From the NCBI GenBank assembly GCA_004000515.1, contig CP034537.1, positions 3,486,001-3,550,000 of the forward strand: 64,000 nt of DNA, given 5' to 3'. This document shows, piece by piece, positions 40,341 to 50,226 of this stretch (position 1 is the first letter of the stretch; every line of letters begins with the position of its first letter). A program made the position numbers and the translations under genes. Source of the DNA: Pseudomonas poae. Lineage in GTDB: Bacteria > Pseudomonadota > Gammaproteobacteria > Pseudomonadales > Pseudomonadaceae. The notes beneath the pieces are model-generated. The model was given only the letters and a program-made list of their open reading frames with translations. It searched no databases and had not been told where the DNA came from.

Positions 40341-41858
40341 ATGTTCGAATCCGCCGAAATCGGTCACGCCATCGACAAAGACACCTACGACGCCGAAGTG
40401 CCGGCCCTGCGCGAAGCGTTGCTGGAAGTGCAGTACGAACTGCAACAGCAGAAGCGCTTCCCGGTGATCGTCCTGATCAACGGCATCGAAGGTGCCGGCA
40501 AGGGCGAGACCGTCAAGCTGCTCAGCGAATGGATGGACCCGCGCCTGATCGAGGTGCGCACCTTCGACCAGCAGACCGACGAAGAACTGGCTCGCCCGCC
40601 AGCCTGGCGCTACTGGCGCCAACTGCCTGCCAAGGGCCGCATGGGGATCTTTTTCGGCAACTGGTACAGCCAGATGTTGCAGGGCCGCGTGCATGGGCAG
40701 ATCAAGGACGCCCGTCTCGACCAGGCCATTGCCGGTGCCGAGCGCCTGGAAAAGATGCTCTGCGATGAAGGCGCGTTGATCTTCAAGTTCTGGTTCCACC
40801 TCTCCAAGAAGCAGATGAAGGCGCGACTCAAGGCCCTGGCCGACGACCCGCTGCACAGCTGGCGCATCAGCCCGCTGGACTGGCAACAGTCCGAGACCTA
40901 CGACAAGTTCGTGCACTTTGGTGAGCGTGTGCTGCGTCGCACCAGCCGTGACTACGCACCGTGGCATGTGATTGAAGGGGTCGACGCGCATTACCGCAGC
41001 CTCACGGTGGGCAAGCTGCTGCTGGAAGGCATGCAGAATGCGCTGAAACTGCCCAAGGGCAAGGCCAGTGGCATGAACCCCGCGCCGTTGATTCCATCGG
41101 TGGACCAGAAGAGCCTGCTCGATAGCCTCGACCTGAACCAGCGCCTGGAAAAGGACGATTACGAAGAACAGCTGATCACCGAACAGGCGCGCCTGTCTGG
41201 CCTGATGCGCGACAAGCGCATGCGCAAGCACGCACTGGTCACGGTGTTCGAGGGCAACGATGCAGCGGGCAAAGGCGGGGCGATCCGCCGTGTCGCCGCC
41301 GCGCTCGACCCGCGCCAATACCACATCGTGCCGATTGCCGCGCCGAGTGAAGACGAACGCGCGCAGCCGTACCTGTGGCGGTTCTGGCAGAAGATCCCGG
41401 CGCGAGGCATGTTCACCGTGTTCGACCGCTCGTGGTATGGACGCGTGCTGGTGGAGCGTATCGAAGGCTTCTGCACCCCGGCGGACTGGATGCGCGCCTA
41501 TGGCGAGATCAATGATTTTGAAGAACAACTGCGCGATGCGGGCGTGATCGTGGTCAAGTTCTGGCTGGCCATCGACAAGGACACCCAGCTGGAGCGCTTC
41601 CAGGCCCGCGAAGAAATCCCGTTCAAGCGCTTCAAGATCACCGAGGACGACTGGCGCAACCGCGATAAATGGGACGACTACCGCACGTCGGTTGGCGACA
41701 TGGTTGACCGCACCAGCACCGAAGTCTCGCCCTGGACGCTGGTGGAAGCCAACGACAAGCGCTGGGCGCGGGTCAAGGTACTGCGCACCATCAATCTGGC
41801 GCTGGAAGAGGCGTTTGCCAAGTCCGACAAGCACGACAAGAAAGGCAAGAAGAAGTAA
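40341..41858 (+). CDS. pap: Polyphosphate:AMP phosphotransferase (tandem PPK2)
   Basis: 505 residues containing two PPK2 domains. The first (about 1-235) has LINGIEGAGKGETVKLL and FFGNWYSQML. The second (about 270-500) has VFEGNDAAGKGGAIRRV and VFDRSWYGRVLVER. Class II PPK2 enzymes phosphorylate AMP to ADP using polyphosphate. The tail is lysine-rich (KHDKKGKKK). The gene is intact. GGAG precedes the ATG. It is divergent to mnmC. Confidence 0.92.
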   Translation: MFESAEIGHAIDKDTYDAEVPALREALLEVQYELQQQKRFPVIVLINGIEGAGKGETVKLLSEWMDPRLIEVRTFDQQTDEELARPPAWRYWRQLPAKGRMGIFFGNWYSQMLQGRVHGQIKDARLDQAIAGAERLEKMLCDEGALIFKFWFHLSKKQMKARLKALADDPLHSWRISPLDWQQSETYDKFVHFGERVLRRTSRDYAPWHVIEGVDAHYRSLTVGKLLLEGMQNALKLPKGKASGMNPAPLIPSVDQKSLLDSLDLNQRLEKDDYEEQLITEQARLSGLMRDKRMRKHALVTVFEGNDAAGKGGAIRRVAAALDPRQYHIVPIAAPSEDERAQPYLWRFWQKIPARGMFTVFDRSWYGRVLVERIEGFCTPADWMRAYGEINDFEEQLRDAGVIVVKFWLAIDKDTQLERFQAREEIPFKRFKITEDDWRNRDKWDDYRTSVGDMVDRTSTEVSPWTLVEANDKRWARVKVLRTINLALEEAFAKSDKHDKKGKKK

Positions 41859-41949
41859 GCCTATATGCGGGGTGAATGATCATCGCGGTTGGAATCAGCT
41901 GGATCTATTCTCGATCCATCTCCCAACAACGACAAGATCGAGGTAGCCC

Positions 41950-43134
41950 ATGCGTGAAGTAGTGATCGTCGACAGCGTGCGAACCGGCCTGGCCAAATCC
42001 TTTCGCGGCAAGTTCAACCAGACCCGTCCGGATGACATGGCGGCCCATTGCGTCAACGCGTTGCTCAGCCGCAACGGCATCGACCCTGCGACGGTGGAGG
42101 ACTGCATCGTCGGTGCCGGTTCCAACGAGGGCGCCCAGGGCTACAACATCGGGCGCAATGTGGCGGTGCTGTCGCAACTGGGCACCGGCACGGCGGGCAT
42201 GACACTCAACCGTTTCTGCTCGTCGGGCCTGCAGGCCATTGCGATTGCGGCCAACCAGATTGCCTCGGGGTGCAGCGACATCATTGTGGCCGGTGGCGTC
42301 GAATCCATCAGCCTGACCATGAAAAGCGTCAACACCGACAACCTGATCAACCCACTGCTCAAGGAGCAGGTGCCGGGCATCTATTTCCCCATGGGCCAGA
42401 CCGCCGAGATCGTCGCCCGCCGCTACAACGTCAGCCGCGAAGCGTAGGACCTGTATGCGCTGCAAAGCCAGCAGCGCACCGCCCAGGCCCAGGCCGACGG
42501 CTTGTTTGACGATGAAATCGTACCGATGGCGGTCAAGTACAAGGTCGAGGACAAGAACACCGGCGCGGTGCAGATCCTCGACGGTGTGGTTGACCGCGAC
42601 GACTGCAACCGCCCCGACACCACCCTGGCCAGTCTGCAAGGCTTGAAGCCGGTATTTGCCGAAGACGGCTCGGTGACGGCGGGTAACTCTTCGCAGCTAT
42701 CCGACGGCGCCTCGATGACGCTGGTGATGAGCCTGGAAAAAGCCCTGGCGTTGGGGCTCAAGCCGAAGGCGTTTTTCCGTGGGTTTACCGTGGCTGGTTG
42801 CGAACCGGACGAAATGGGCATCGGTCCGGTGTTCTCGGTGCCCAAGTTGCTCAAGGCCAAGGGCTTGCAGGTGGCGGACATTGACCTGTGGGAGCTGAAC
42901 GAGGCGTTTGCGTCGCAGTGCCTGTATGCACGCAATCGCCTGGAGATTGATAACGCGAAGTACAACGTTAACGGTGGCTCGATTTCCATCGGGCATCCGT
43001 TCGGCATGACGGGTTCGCGGCAGGTGGGGCATCTGGTGCGTGAACTGCAACGGCGCAATCTGCGCTACGGCATCGTCACCATGTGTGTGGGCGGCGGCAT
43101 GGGCGCCACGGGTTTGTTCGAAGCCGTGCGCTAA
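41950..43134 (+). CDS. Acetyl-CoA acyltransferase (thiolase) interrupted by an in-frame TAG
   Basis: 394-codon thiolase of the FadA/AtoB family, which cleaves 3-ketoacyl-CoA. It has RFCSSGLQAIAIAA (nucleophilic Cys), ELNEAFASQ, SIGHPFGMTGSRQVGH (His) and VTMCVGGGMGATG (second Cys). A TAG stop sits at 42445-42447 where NVSREA*DLYALQSQQ would read Gln (CAG) in relatives. Both sides are in the same frame, so this is a C-to-T substitution, unlike the indels elsewhere. Translation would give only 165 residues. It may be a true nonsense mutation or a base-calling error. Confidence 0.85.
42445..42447 (+). other. In-frame TAG in thiolase
   Basis: Single-base substitution site (expected CAG). The surrounding frame is continuous and conserved. 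Confidence 0.8.
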
Positions 43135-43161
43135 ATCCCACTGGAGAAACCGGATCAAAAG

Positions 43162-43248
43162 GTGGGAGCTGGCTTGCCTGCGATAGCGGTGAATCAGTCA
43201 GCATCTCTAGGGCTGACACGGCGCCATCGCAGGCAAGCCAGCTCCCAC
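43162..43248. repeat. REPIN (inverted REP pair)
   Basis: GTGGGAGCTGGCTTGCCTGC and its exact inverse GCAGGCAAGCCAGCTCCCAC enclose a ~47-base centre between thiolase and the DMT gene; same subtype as at 10.4 kb. Confidence 0.9.
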
Positions 43249-43326
43249 CTTTAAATTGTGTCGTAGCCCAACGCTTCTGCTTACCTCTAGAATGCCTCAC
43301 CACTTCCTCTGGCTTCTGGGGCACTC

Positions 43327-44283
43327 ATGCACATCTCTTCCGGCCGCTGGGTCTACGGTTTTCTCCTGACCCTGCTGACCGCGCTGCTCTGGGGCATCCT
43401 GCCGATCAAGCTCAAGCAGGTGCTGCAGGTGATGGACCCGATCACCGTCACCTGGTTTCGCCTGACCGTCGCTGGCGGTTGTCTGTTCATCTATCTCGCC
43501 CTCACCAAGCGCTTGCCCAGTCGCAAGGTGCTGGGACCCAAAGGTGGCTGGTTGGTGGGCATGGCCGTATGTGGGCTGGTGGGCAACTATGTGCTGTACC
43601 TGGTGGGCCTGCAAATGCTCAGCCCCGGCACGGCGCAGTTGGTGGTGCAGATGGGACCGATCTTCCTGATGATTGCCAGTGTGTTCGTGTTCAAGGAGCG
43701 CTTCAGCGTGGGCCAGGTAGTGGGACTGGTGGTGCTGATCTGTGGTTTTGGCCTGTTCTTCAATCAGCGCCTGACGGAGCTGCTCACCTCCCTTGGCACC
43801 TATACCGCTGGCGTACTGACGATTTTGCTGGCGACGACCATCTGGGTGTTCTACGCCCTGGGCCAGAAGCAATTGCTGACGGTGTGGAATTCATTGCAGG
43901 TGATGATGGTGATCTACCTGTCCTGCGCCGTGTTGCTCACGCCTTGGGCGCACCCGCTGGAAGCGTTGGACCTGAGCCCGTTGCAAGGTTGGCTATTGCT
44001 GGCGTGCTGCATGAATACCCTGGTGGCCTACGGTGCGTTTGCCGAAGCGTTGGCTCACTGGGAGGCCTCGCGGGTCAGTGCGACCTTGGCGCTCACGCCG
44101 TTGGTGACCTTTGTGGCAGTCGCCGTGGCCGCCTGGCTGTGGCCGGACTTCGTACAGGCCGAAGAGATTAACGCCCTGGGCTACGCCGGGGCGTTGGTGG
44201 TGGTGCTGGGGTCGGCAACCGTGGCCTTGGCGCCGTCGCTGATTGCCGGGCTCAAGGCCCGGCGCGTGCGCATGGCGTCTTAA
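43327..44283 (+). CDS. EamA/DMT family transporter
   Basis: 318 residues, ten predicted helices in two EamA repeats. The start is [20 protein letters not shown] and the second repeat has [20 protein letters not shown]. Drug/metabolite superfamily permease in the inner membrane; the substrate is unknown. Its stop overlaps the convergent fumC stop by two bases. Confidence 0.87.
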   Translation: MHISSGRWVYGFLLTLLTALLWGILPIKLKQVLQVMDPITVTWFRLTVAGGCLFIYLALTKRLPSRKVLGPKGGWLVGMAVCGLVGNYVLYLVGLQMLSPGTAQLVVQMGPIFLMIASVFVFKERFSVGQVVGLVVLICGFGLFFNQRLTELLTSLGTYTAGVLTILLATTIWVFYALGQKQLLTVWNSLQVMMVIYLSCAVLLTPWAHPLEALDLSPLQGWLLLACCMNTLVAYGAFAEALAHWEASRVSATLALTPLVTFVAVAVAAWLWPDFVQAEEINALGYAGALVVVLGSATVALAPSLIAGLKARRVRMAS

Positions 44284-45660
44284 TTGCCCAGCATGTTTTC
44301 CGGGCGTACCCACTGGTCGAACTCGGCGTCGGTGAGGTAGCCCAGGTCGAGTGCCGCCTCGCGGAGCGTCAACCCTTCGGCATAGGCCTTCTTGGCGATT
44401 TCTGCCGATTTGTCATAGCCGATATGCGGGTTTAGCGCCGTTACCAGCATCAGCCCGCGCTCCAGGTGGTCAGCCATTTGCACGGCATCCGGCTCTAGCC
44501 CGGCCACGCAGTGCTCCTGGAAGTTGTTGCAGCCATCGGCCAGCAGGCGGATCGATTCCAGCAGGTTGTGGATGATCACCGGCTTGTACACGTTCAACTG
44601 CAAGTGACCTTGGCTGGAAGCGATGCCGATAGTAACGTCATTGCCCAGTACCTGGCAGGCCAGCATCGATAACGCTTCGCACTGGGTGGGGTTGACCTTG
44701 CCCGGCATGATCGAGCTGCCGGGTTCATTGGCCGGTAGCTTGACCTCGGCCAGGCCCGCGCGAGGGCCGGAGCCGAGTAGGCGCAGGTCATTGGCGATTT
44801 TCATCAGGGCCACGGCCAAGGTTTTCAACGCGCCGTGCAGTGTGACCAGCGGCTCATGGCCGGAGAGGGCGGCGAATTTATTCGGCGCGGTCACGAACGG
44901 CAACCCCGACAACGCCGCCAGCTCGGAGGCAATTGCCTCGCCAAAGCCGTGGGGGCATTGAGCCCGGTGCCAACGGCCGTGCCGCCTTGGGCCAGTTCGC
45001 ACACGGCGGGCAGGGCGCTGCGTACAGCGCGTTCGGCGTAGTCGAGCTGGGCGATGAAGGCCGAGAGTTCCTGGCCGAATGTGATCGGCGTGGCGTCCAT
45101 CATGTGGGTGCGACCGGTCTTCACCAGCTTCATATGCCGAGCAGCCAGTTCGGCCAAGCCACCGGAAAGCGTAGCGATGGCTGGCAACAGGCGCTGATGC
45201 ACCGCTTGGACGGCCGCGATGCTCATGGCCGTGGGGAAGCAGTCGTTGGAGCTTTGGGAGCGGTTCACGTGGTCGTTGGGGTGCACCGGGCTTTTGCCAC
45301 CGCGGGTCTTGCCCGACAGCTCGTTGGCGCGGCCGGCGATCACTTCATTGGCGTTCATGTTGCTTTGGGTGCCGCTGCCGGTTTGCCAGACCACCAAGGG
45401 GAACTGGTCGTCGTGTTGGCCAGCGAGCACTTCGTCGGCGGCCTGTTCGATCAGGCGGGCGATGTCAGCGGGCAAGTCGCCGTTGCGGTCGTTGACCCGT
45501 GCCGCAGCCTTTTGATCAGGGCCAGGGCGTGTAATACCGCCAGGGGCATGCGTTGCTCCCCAATGGCGAAATTCACCAGCGAACGTTGGGTCTGGGCGCC
45601 CCAGTAAGCGTCATCCGGGACATGGACGTCTCCCAGGCTGTCGGTTTCGATACGGCTCAT
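44280..45660 (-). CDS. fumC: Class II fumarate hydratase; two frameshifts
   Basis: About 460 residues after correction. Fumarase C hydrates fumarate to malate in the TCA cycle, without iron. Signatures are [59 protein letters not shown] and the fumarate-lyase loop [15 protein letters not shown]. Frames change at a T4 run (45510-45513; one T missing) and a G5 run (44951-44955; one G missing, restoring [13 protein letters not shown]). An intact copy is expected in the real genome. Confidence 0.93.
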
Positions 45661-45840
45661 CGGGCACACTCCTTCAGGTTCGTTTGCGCAGTTTAGGCCC
45701 TGATCGGGCAGGTGGGTTCCCTAAAAGACTTTTCATCGGGCAATCCAGGCCCGACAAGGCCTGGGGTTGAGCCGCGAGGTTTTTAGGCGCAGAATGGGCG
45801 CCCTTGGGGTCTTACCTCGCCTGCTAGAAAAGGAAACTCG

Positions 45841-46358
45841 ATGACTCGTCTTCGTGCCATCTGTACCGCGGTTGCTCTGGTGTGCGCCAGCGGCCAGGTT
45901 CTTGCCGATACCGCCAGCCACAACGCCAGTGCCGAAGCCTTCCTTACCCTGGCCCACGCTGACAAGCTGGGTACCCCGGTGTACATGCAAGTGCAGCAAA
46001 TGTTCGCCCAGCGTTTCGAACAGACCCAAGCGCCTGCCGCCAAGCAGTCCGTACTGGACAGCTACCAGGCCAAGGCCAACGCAGCTTTGGATCAGGCCAT
46101 TGGCTGGCCGAAGCTGAAACCGGACATGGTCAAGCTCTACACCACCAACTTCAGCGAATCCGAACTCAAGGACCTGGTTGCTTTCTACCAGTCGCCACTG
46201 GGCAAGAAAGTCCTGGAAAAATGCCGCAACTGACCCAGCAATCGGCCCAAATGACCCAGGCCAAGCTGGAAAGCGCCGTGCCTGTGGTGAACAAGCTGTT
46301 GGAAGACATGACCAACGAGCTGGCGCCTAAAGCCGCCGCCCCGGCCAAGAAGAAGTAA
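45841..46358 (+). CDS. DUF2059 domain exported protein; frameshifted
   Basis: About 172 residues after correction. A signal peptide (MTRLRAICTAVALVCASGQVLAD) leads to the periplasm. The DUF2059 core is TTNFSESELKDLVAFYQSPLGKKVLEK. The frame breaks at an A5 run (46217-46221). One more A gives LEKMPQLTQQSAQM, a pattern usual in the family. Function unknown. It lies upstream of bolA, as in related pseudomonads. Confidence 0.85.
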
Positions 46359-46364
46359 GCAGGA

Positions 46365-46661
46365 ATGACCATGCAACAGCGTATCGAAACGGCGCTTGCC
46401 GCCTTGGGCACCGACCACCTGAGCGTGCTGGATGAAAGCCATATGCACAGCCGTGGGTTGCAGACCCACTTCAAGGCCGTGCTGGTCAGCCCGCAGTTCG
46501 AGGGGCTCAACCGCGTCAAGCGCCACCAGAAGGTCTACGCCACCCTGGGTGACCTGATGAGCGAGTTTCATGCACTGGCGCTGCATACCTATACGCCCGA
46601 TGAGTGGGCGAAAATCGACGCAGCCCCGGCCTCGCCGACCTGCGCCGGCGGGCATGACTGA
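46365..46661 (+). CDS. BolA family protein
   Basis: 98 residues with the BolA motif HSRGLQTHFKAVLVSPQFEGLNRVKRHQKVYATL. BolA proteins pair with monothiol glutaredoxins in Fe-S handling and also influence morphology and biofilm genes. Start at 46365 (MTMQQR) or 46371 (MQQR). It is 6 bases after the DUF2059 gene, so co-transcribed. Confidence 0.9.
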   Translation: MTMQQRIETALAALGTDHLSVLDESHMHSRGLQTHFKAVLVSPQFEGLNRVKRHQKVYATLGDLMSEFHALALHTYTPDEWAKIDAAPASPTCAGGHD

Positions 46662-46702
46662 TGATCAGGTGTCTCTGACACCCGGCATTTGTTAGAATCC
46701 GC

Positions 46703-46731
46703 AACGCGCCGCTTAGCCGGCGCGTTTTTTT
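46703..46731 (+). terminator. Rho-independent terminator after bolA
   Basis: AACGCGCCG / CGGCGCGTT stem followed by a T7 run, 42 bases after the bolA stop. Confidence 0.85.
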
Positions 46732-46778
46732 GCATCCGGTTCACCCTTTACGAGGGTAGCCACCTGGAGAGAACACCC

Positions 46779-47720
46779 ATGACTCAACCGATTGTCGTGG
46801 CGGCACTGTATAAGTTCGTCACCCTCGAAGACTACGTCGCCCTGCGCGAGCCACTGCTGCAGGCGATGGTCGATAACGGCATCAAAGGCACCTTGCTGAT
46901 CGCCGAAGAAGGCATCAACGGCACCGTTTCCGGCAGCCGCGAAGGCATTGATGGCCTGATCGCGTGGTTGAAGACCGACCCGCGCATGGTAGATATCGAC
47001 CACAAAGAATCCTACTGCGACGACCAGCCGTTCTACCGCACCAAGGTCAAGCTCAAGAAAGAGATCGTGACCCTGGGCGTCGAAGGCGTCGATCCCAATA
47101 AAAAGGTCGGCACCTATGTCGAGCCGCAAGACTGGAACGCGCTGATCAGCGACCCGGAAGTGCTGTTGATCGACACCCGTAACGACTACGAAGTGTCCAT
47201 CGGCACTTTTGAGGGCGCGATCGACCCGAAAACCACCAGTTTTCGCGAATTTCCCGACTACATCAAAGCCAACTTCGACCCTGCCAAGCACAAGAAAGTC
47301 GCCATGTTTTGCACCGGCGGCATTCGTTGCGAGAAAGCGTCGAGCTACATGCTGAGCGAAGGCTTCGACGAGGTGTATCACCTCAAGGGCGGCATCCTGA
47401 AGTACCTCGAAGAGGTGCCGCAGGAGGAAACCAAGTGGCAGGGCGACTGCTTTGTTTTCGACAATCGTGTGACCGTGCGCCACGACTTGAGCGAAGGCGA
47501 CTACGATCAATGTCATGCTTGCCGCACGCCGGTGAGCGTCGAAGACCGCGCATCCGAGCACTATGTGGCCGGCATCAGTTGCCCGCACTGCTGGGACAAG
47601 CTGCCGGAGAAGACTCGCCGCAGCGCCATCGACCGGCAGAAGCAGATCGAGCTGGCCAAGGCGCGCAACATGCCGCACCCGATAGGCTTCAACTACAAGC
47701 AATCACCTTCCGAGGCCTGA
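46779..47720 (+). CDS. trhO: tRNA uridine(34) hydroxylase, rhodanese-type
   Basis: 313 residues (YceA/UPF0176). The N-terminal domain begins [20 protein letters not shown], and the rhodanese domain has [18 protein letters not shown] and the active-site loop [16 protein letters not shown] with Cys. A C-terminal Cys-rich segment ([15 protein letters not shown]) follows. It makes 5-hydroxyuridine at tRNA position 34 with oxygen. The gene is intact. Confidence 0.92.
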   Translation: MTQPIVVAALYKFVTLEDYVALREPLLQAMVDNGIKGTLLIAEEGINGTVSGSREGIDGLIAWLKTDPRMVDIDHKESYCDDQPFYRTKVKLKKEIVTLGVEGVDPNKKVGTYVEPQDWNALISDPEVLLIDTRNDYEVSIGTFEGAIDPKTTSFREFPDYIKANFDPAKHKKVAMFCTGGIRCEKASSYMLSEGFDEVYHLKGGILKYLEEVPQEETKWQGDCFVFDNRVTVRHDLSEGDYDQCHACRTPVSVEDRASEHYVAGISCPHCWDKLPEKTRRSAIDRQKQIELAKARNMPHPIGFNYKQSPSEA

Positions 47721-47723
47721 GCC

Positions 47724-48359
47724 ATGTCCGCGCGCCTGCTCTATGTAATGGACCCGATGTGTTCCTGGTGCTGGGGCTTTGCCCCGGTGGCCGCAGCGTT
47801 GGTTGAGCAGGCCCACGCGGCCGGCGTGGAGCTGCACCTGGTGGTGGGCGGCTTGCGCACCGGCAGCGGCGCGGCATTGGAGCCGACCACGCGACGCTAC
47901 ATCCTTGAGCACTGGCAGGCGGTCACCGAGGCTACTGGCCAGCCGTTCAAGCGCGAAGGCGCGTTGCCCGACGGTTTTGTGTATGACACCGAACCCGCGT
48001 GCCGCGCCATTGTGACGGCGCGCAGCCTGGCACCCGATTGTGCGTGGACGCTGCTGGGGCTGATCCAGCGCGCGTTTTATGTCGAGGGCCGCGACGTGAC
48101 CCTCGCCAGTGTGCTGGTGGAACTGGCCGAGGAGGCGGGCATCCCGCGTATCGAGTTTGCTGGCGCGTTCGATCGTGCCGAGCAACACGCGGCAACCGCT
48201 GCCGATTTTACCTGGGTGCAGGATCTTGGCATCGCCGGTTTCCCGACGTTGTTGGCTGAGCGCAATGGTCAGTTGGCGTTGTTGACTAACGGCTATCAAC
48301 CGCTGTCCGAGCTTTCGCCACTGCTCGCCCGATGGCTGGAGCGAGCAAGCTGTGCATGA
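47724..48359 (+). CDS. DsbA/FrnE-like thiol oxidoreductase
   Basis: 211 residues, thioredoxin fold with inserted helices. Active-site motif CSWC at 13-16 in YVMDPMCSWCWGFAP, and the cis-Pro loop GIAGFPTLL. No signal peptide, so cytosolic, FrnE/2-hydroxychromene isomerase-type. Its start is four bases after the trhO stop and its stop overlaps the ABC transporter start. Confidence 0.87.
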   Translation: MSARLLYVMDPMCSWCWGFAPVAAALVEQAHAAGVELHLVVGGLRTGSGAALEPTTRRYILEHWQAVTEATGQPFKREGALPDGFVYDTEPACRAIVTARSLAPDCAWTLLGLIQRAFYVEGRDVTLASVLVELAEEAGIPRIEFAGAFDRAEQHAATAADFTWVQDLGIAGFPTLLAERNGQLALLTNGYQPLSELSPLLARWLERASCA

Positions 48360-50155
48360 ACCTGGCAAGCGTGCTGATCGACTGACCTGGGCGGAGATTC
48401 GCCGCCTGGCCCTGCGCCATAAAAAAATCCCTGTGGATCGCCAACGGCGTCGCCGTATTGGCGACGCTGTGCAGCGTGCCCATTCCCTTGCTGTTGCCGT
48501 TGCTGGTGGACGAAGTGCTGCTGGGCCATGGCGACGCCGCCCTCAAAGTAATGAACCATGCACTGCCGCTGGGTTGGCAGAAAGCTGCCGGTTACATCGG
48601 CCTGATGCTGCTGGTGACCCTGCTTTTGCGTTGCGGTGCGCTGGTGTTCAACGTGGTGCAGGCGCGGCTGTTTGCGCGCCTGGCCAAGGATATCGTGTAC
48701 CGCATCCGCGTGCGCCTGATCGAACGGCTCAAGCGCATCTCGCTGGGCGAATACGAAAGCCTGGGCAGCGGTACGGTCACCACACACCTGGTCACCGACC
48801 TGGACACCTTGGACAAGTTCGTCGGCGAAACCCTCAGCCGCTTCCTGGTGGCCATGCTCACCCTGGTGGGGACGTCGGCGATCCTGGTGTGGATGCATTG
48901 GCAACTGGCACTGCTGATCCTGCTCTTCAACCCGCTGGTGATCTATGCCACGGTGCAGTTGGGCAAACGCGTCAAACACCTGAAAAAGCTGGAGAACGAC
49001 AGTACTTCGCGCTTCACCCAGGCGCTCACTGAAACCCTCGACGCGATCCAGGAAGTGCGTGCCGGCAACCGCCAGGGCTTCTTCCTTGGGCGTCTCGGCC
49101 AGCGCGCCCAGGAAGTGCGCGACTACGCCATTCATTCGCAGTGGAAGACCGATGCCTCCAGCCGCGCCAGTGGCCTGCTGTTCCAGTTCGGTATCGACAT
49201 CTTTCGTGCAGCTGCGATGCTCACCGTGCTGTTTTCCGACCTGTCCATCGGCCAGATGCTCGCGGTGTTCAGCTACCTGTGGTTCATGATCGGGCCGGTG
49301 GAGCAGTTGCTCAACCTGCAATACGCCTACTACGCCGCAGGCGGGGCACTGACGCGCATCAACGAGCTGTTGGCGCGCGCCGACGAGCCGCAATACGCCG
49401 GTGGCGAAGACCCGTTTACCGGACGGGAAACCGTTGGCATCGAAGTGCGCGGCCTCGATTTTGGTTACGGCGAAGACCTGGTGCTCAATCAATTGAACCT
49501 GGCCATCGCGCCCGGTGAAAAAGTTGCAATTGTCGGTGCCAGTGGCGGCGGCAAAAGTACCTTGGTGCAACTGTTGCTCGGGCTGTATACGCCACAGGCC
49601 GGCAGTATTCGTTTCGGCGGTGCAACCCAGCAGGAAATTGGCCTGGAGACCATTCGCGAGCACGTTGCCGTGGTGTTGCAGCACCCGGCGCTGTTCAACG
49701 ACACCGTGCGCGCCAACCTGACCATGGGCCGCACCCGCAGTGACCAGGCATGCTGGCAGGCGCTGGAAATCGCCCAGCTGGATGCTACCGTCAAGGCATT
49801 GCCGATGGGGCTGGACAGTGTGGTCGGGCGCTCCGGCGTGCGTTTTTCCGGTGGGCAGCGTCAGCGCCTGGCGATTGCACGCATGGTGCTGGCCGAACCG
49901 AAAGTGGTGATCCTCGACGAAGCGACTTCCGCCCTCGACGCCGCTACCGAGTACAACCTGCACCAGGCGCTGGCGCGGTTTCTCAGTGGTCGTACTACAC
50001 TGATAATCGCCCACCGTCTGTCGGCGGTTAAACAGGCGGATCGAGTATTGGTGTTTGACGGTGGTCATATTGCTGAGGATGGCGATCATCAGCAGTTGAT
50101 TGCCGACGGCGGCCTGTACGCCAAGTTATATGGACACTTGCAACAAGTACGTTGA
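48352..50155 (+). CDS. ABC exporter (fused membrane and ATPase domains); frameshifted
   Basis: About 600 residues after correction. Six-helix exporter domain (about 30-320) and ATPase domain (about 360-600) with Walker A VGASGGGKST, signature FSGGQRQRLAIARM, Walker B KVVILDEATSALD and H-loop IIAHRLS. The frame changes at an A7 run (48421-48427; one A extra), giving RHKKSLWIANGVAVLATLCS. The GTG start at 48352 overlaps the upstream gene. It lies directly before rbdA, as in P. aeruginosa. The substrate is unknown; a lipid or peptide exporter of the MsbA type is possible. Confidence 0.88.
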
Positions 50156-50226
50156 TTTAGCCTAGGCTGAGCTATCGGAAGCGAATTATCGCGTGCGTAC
50201 CAAGCAGTGCATGTGCAAGGGACTTC

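Noticed and set aside
40308..41834. 508-codon minus-strand open frame over pap
   Set aside because: Antisense shadow of the intact tandem PPK2 gene.
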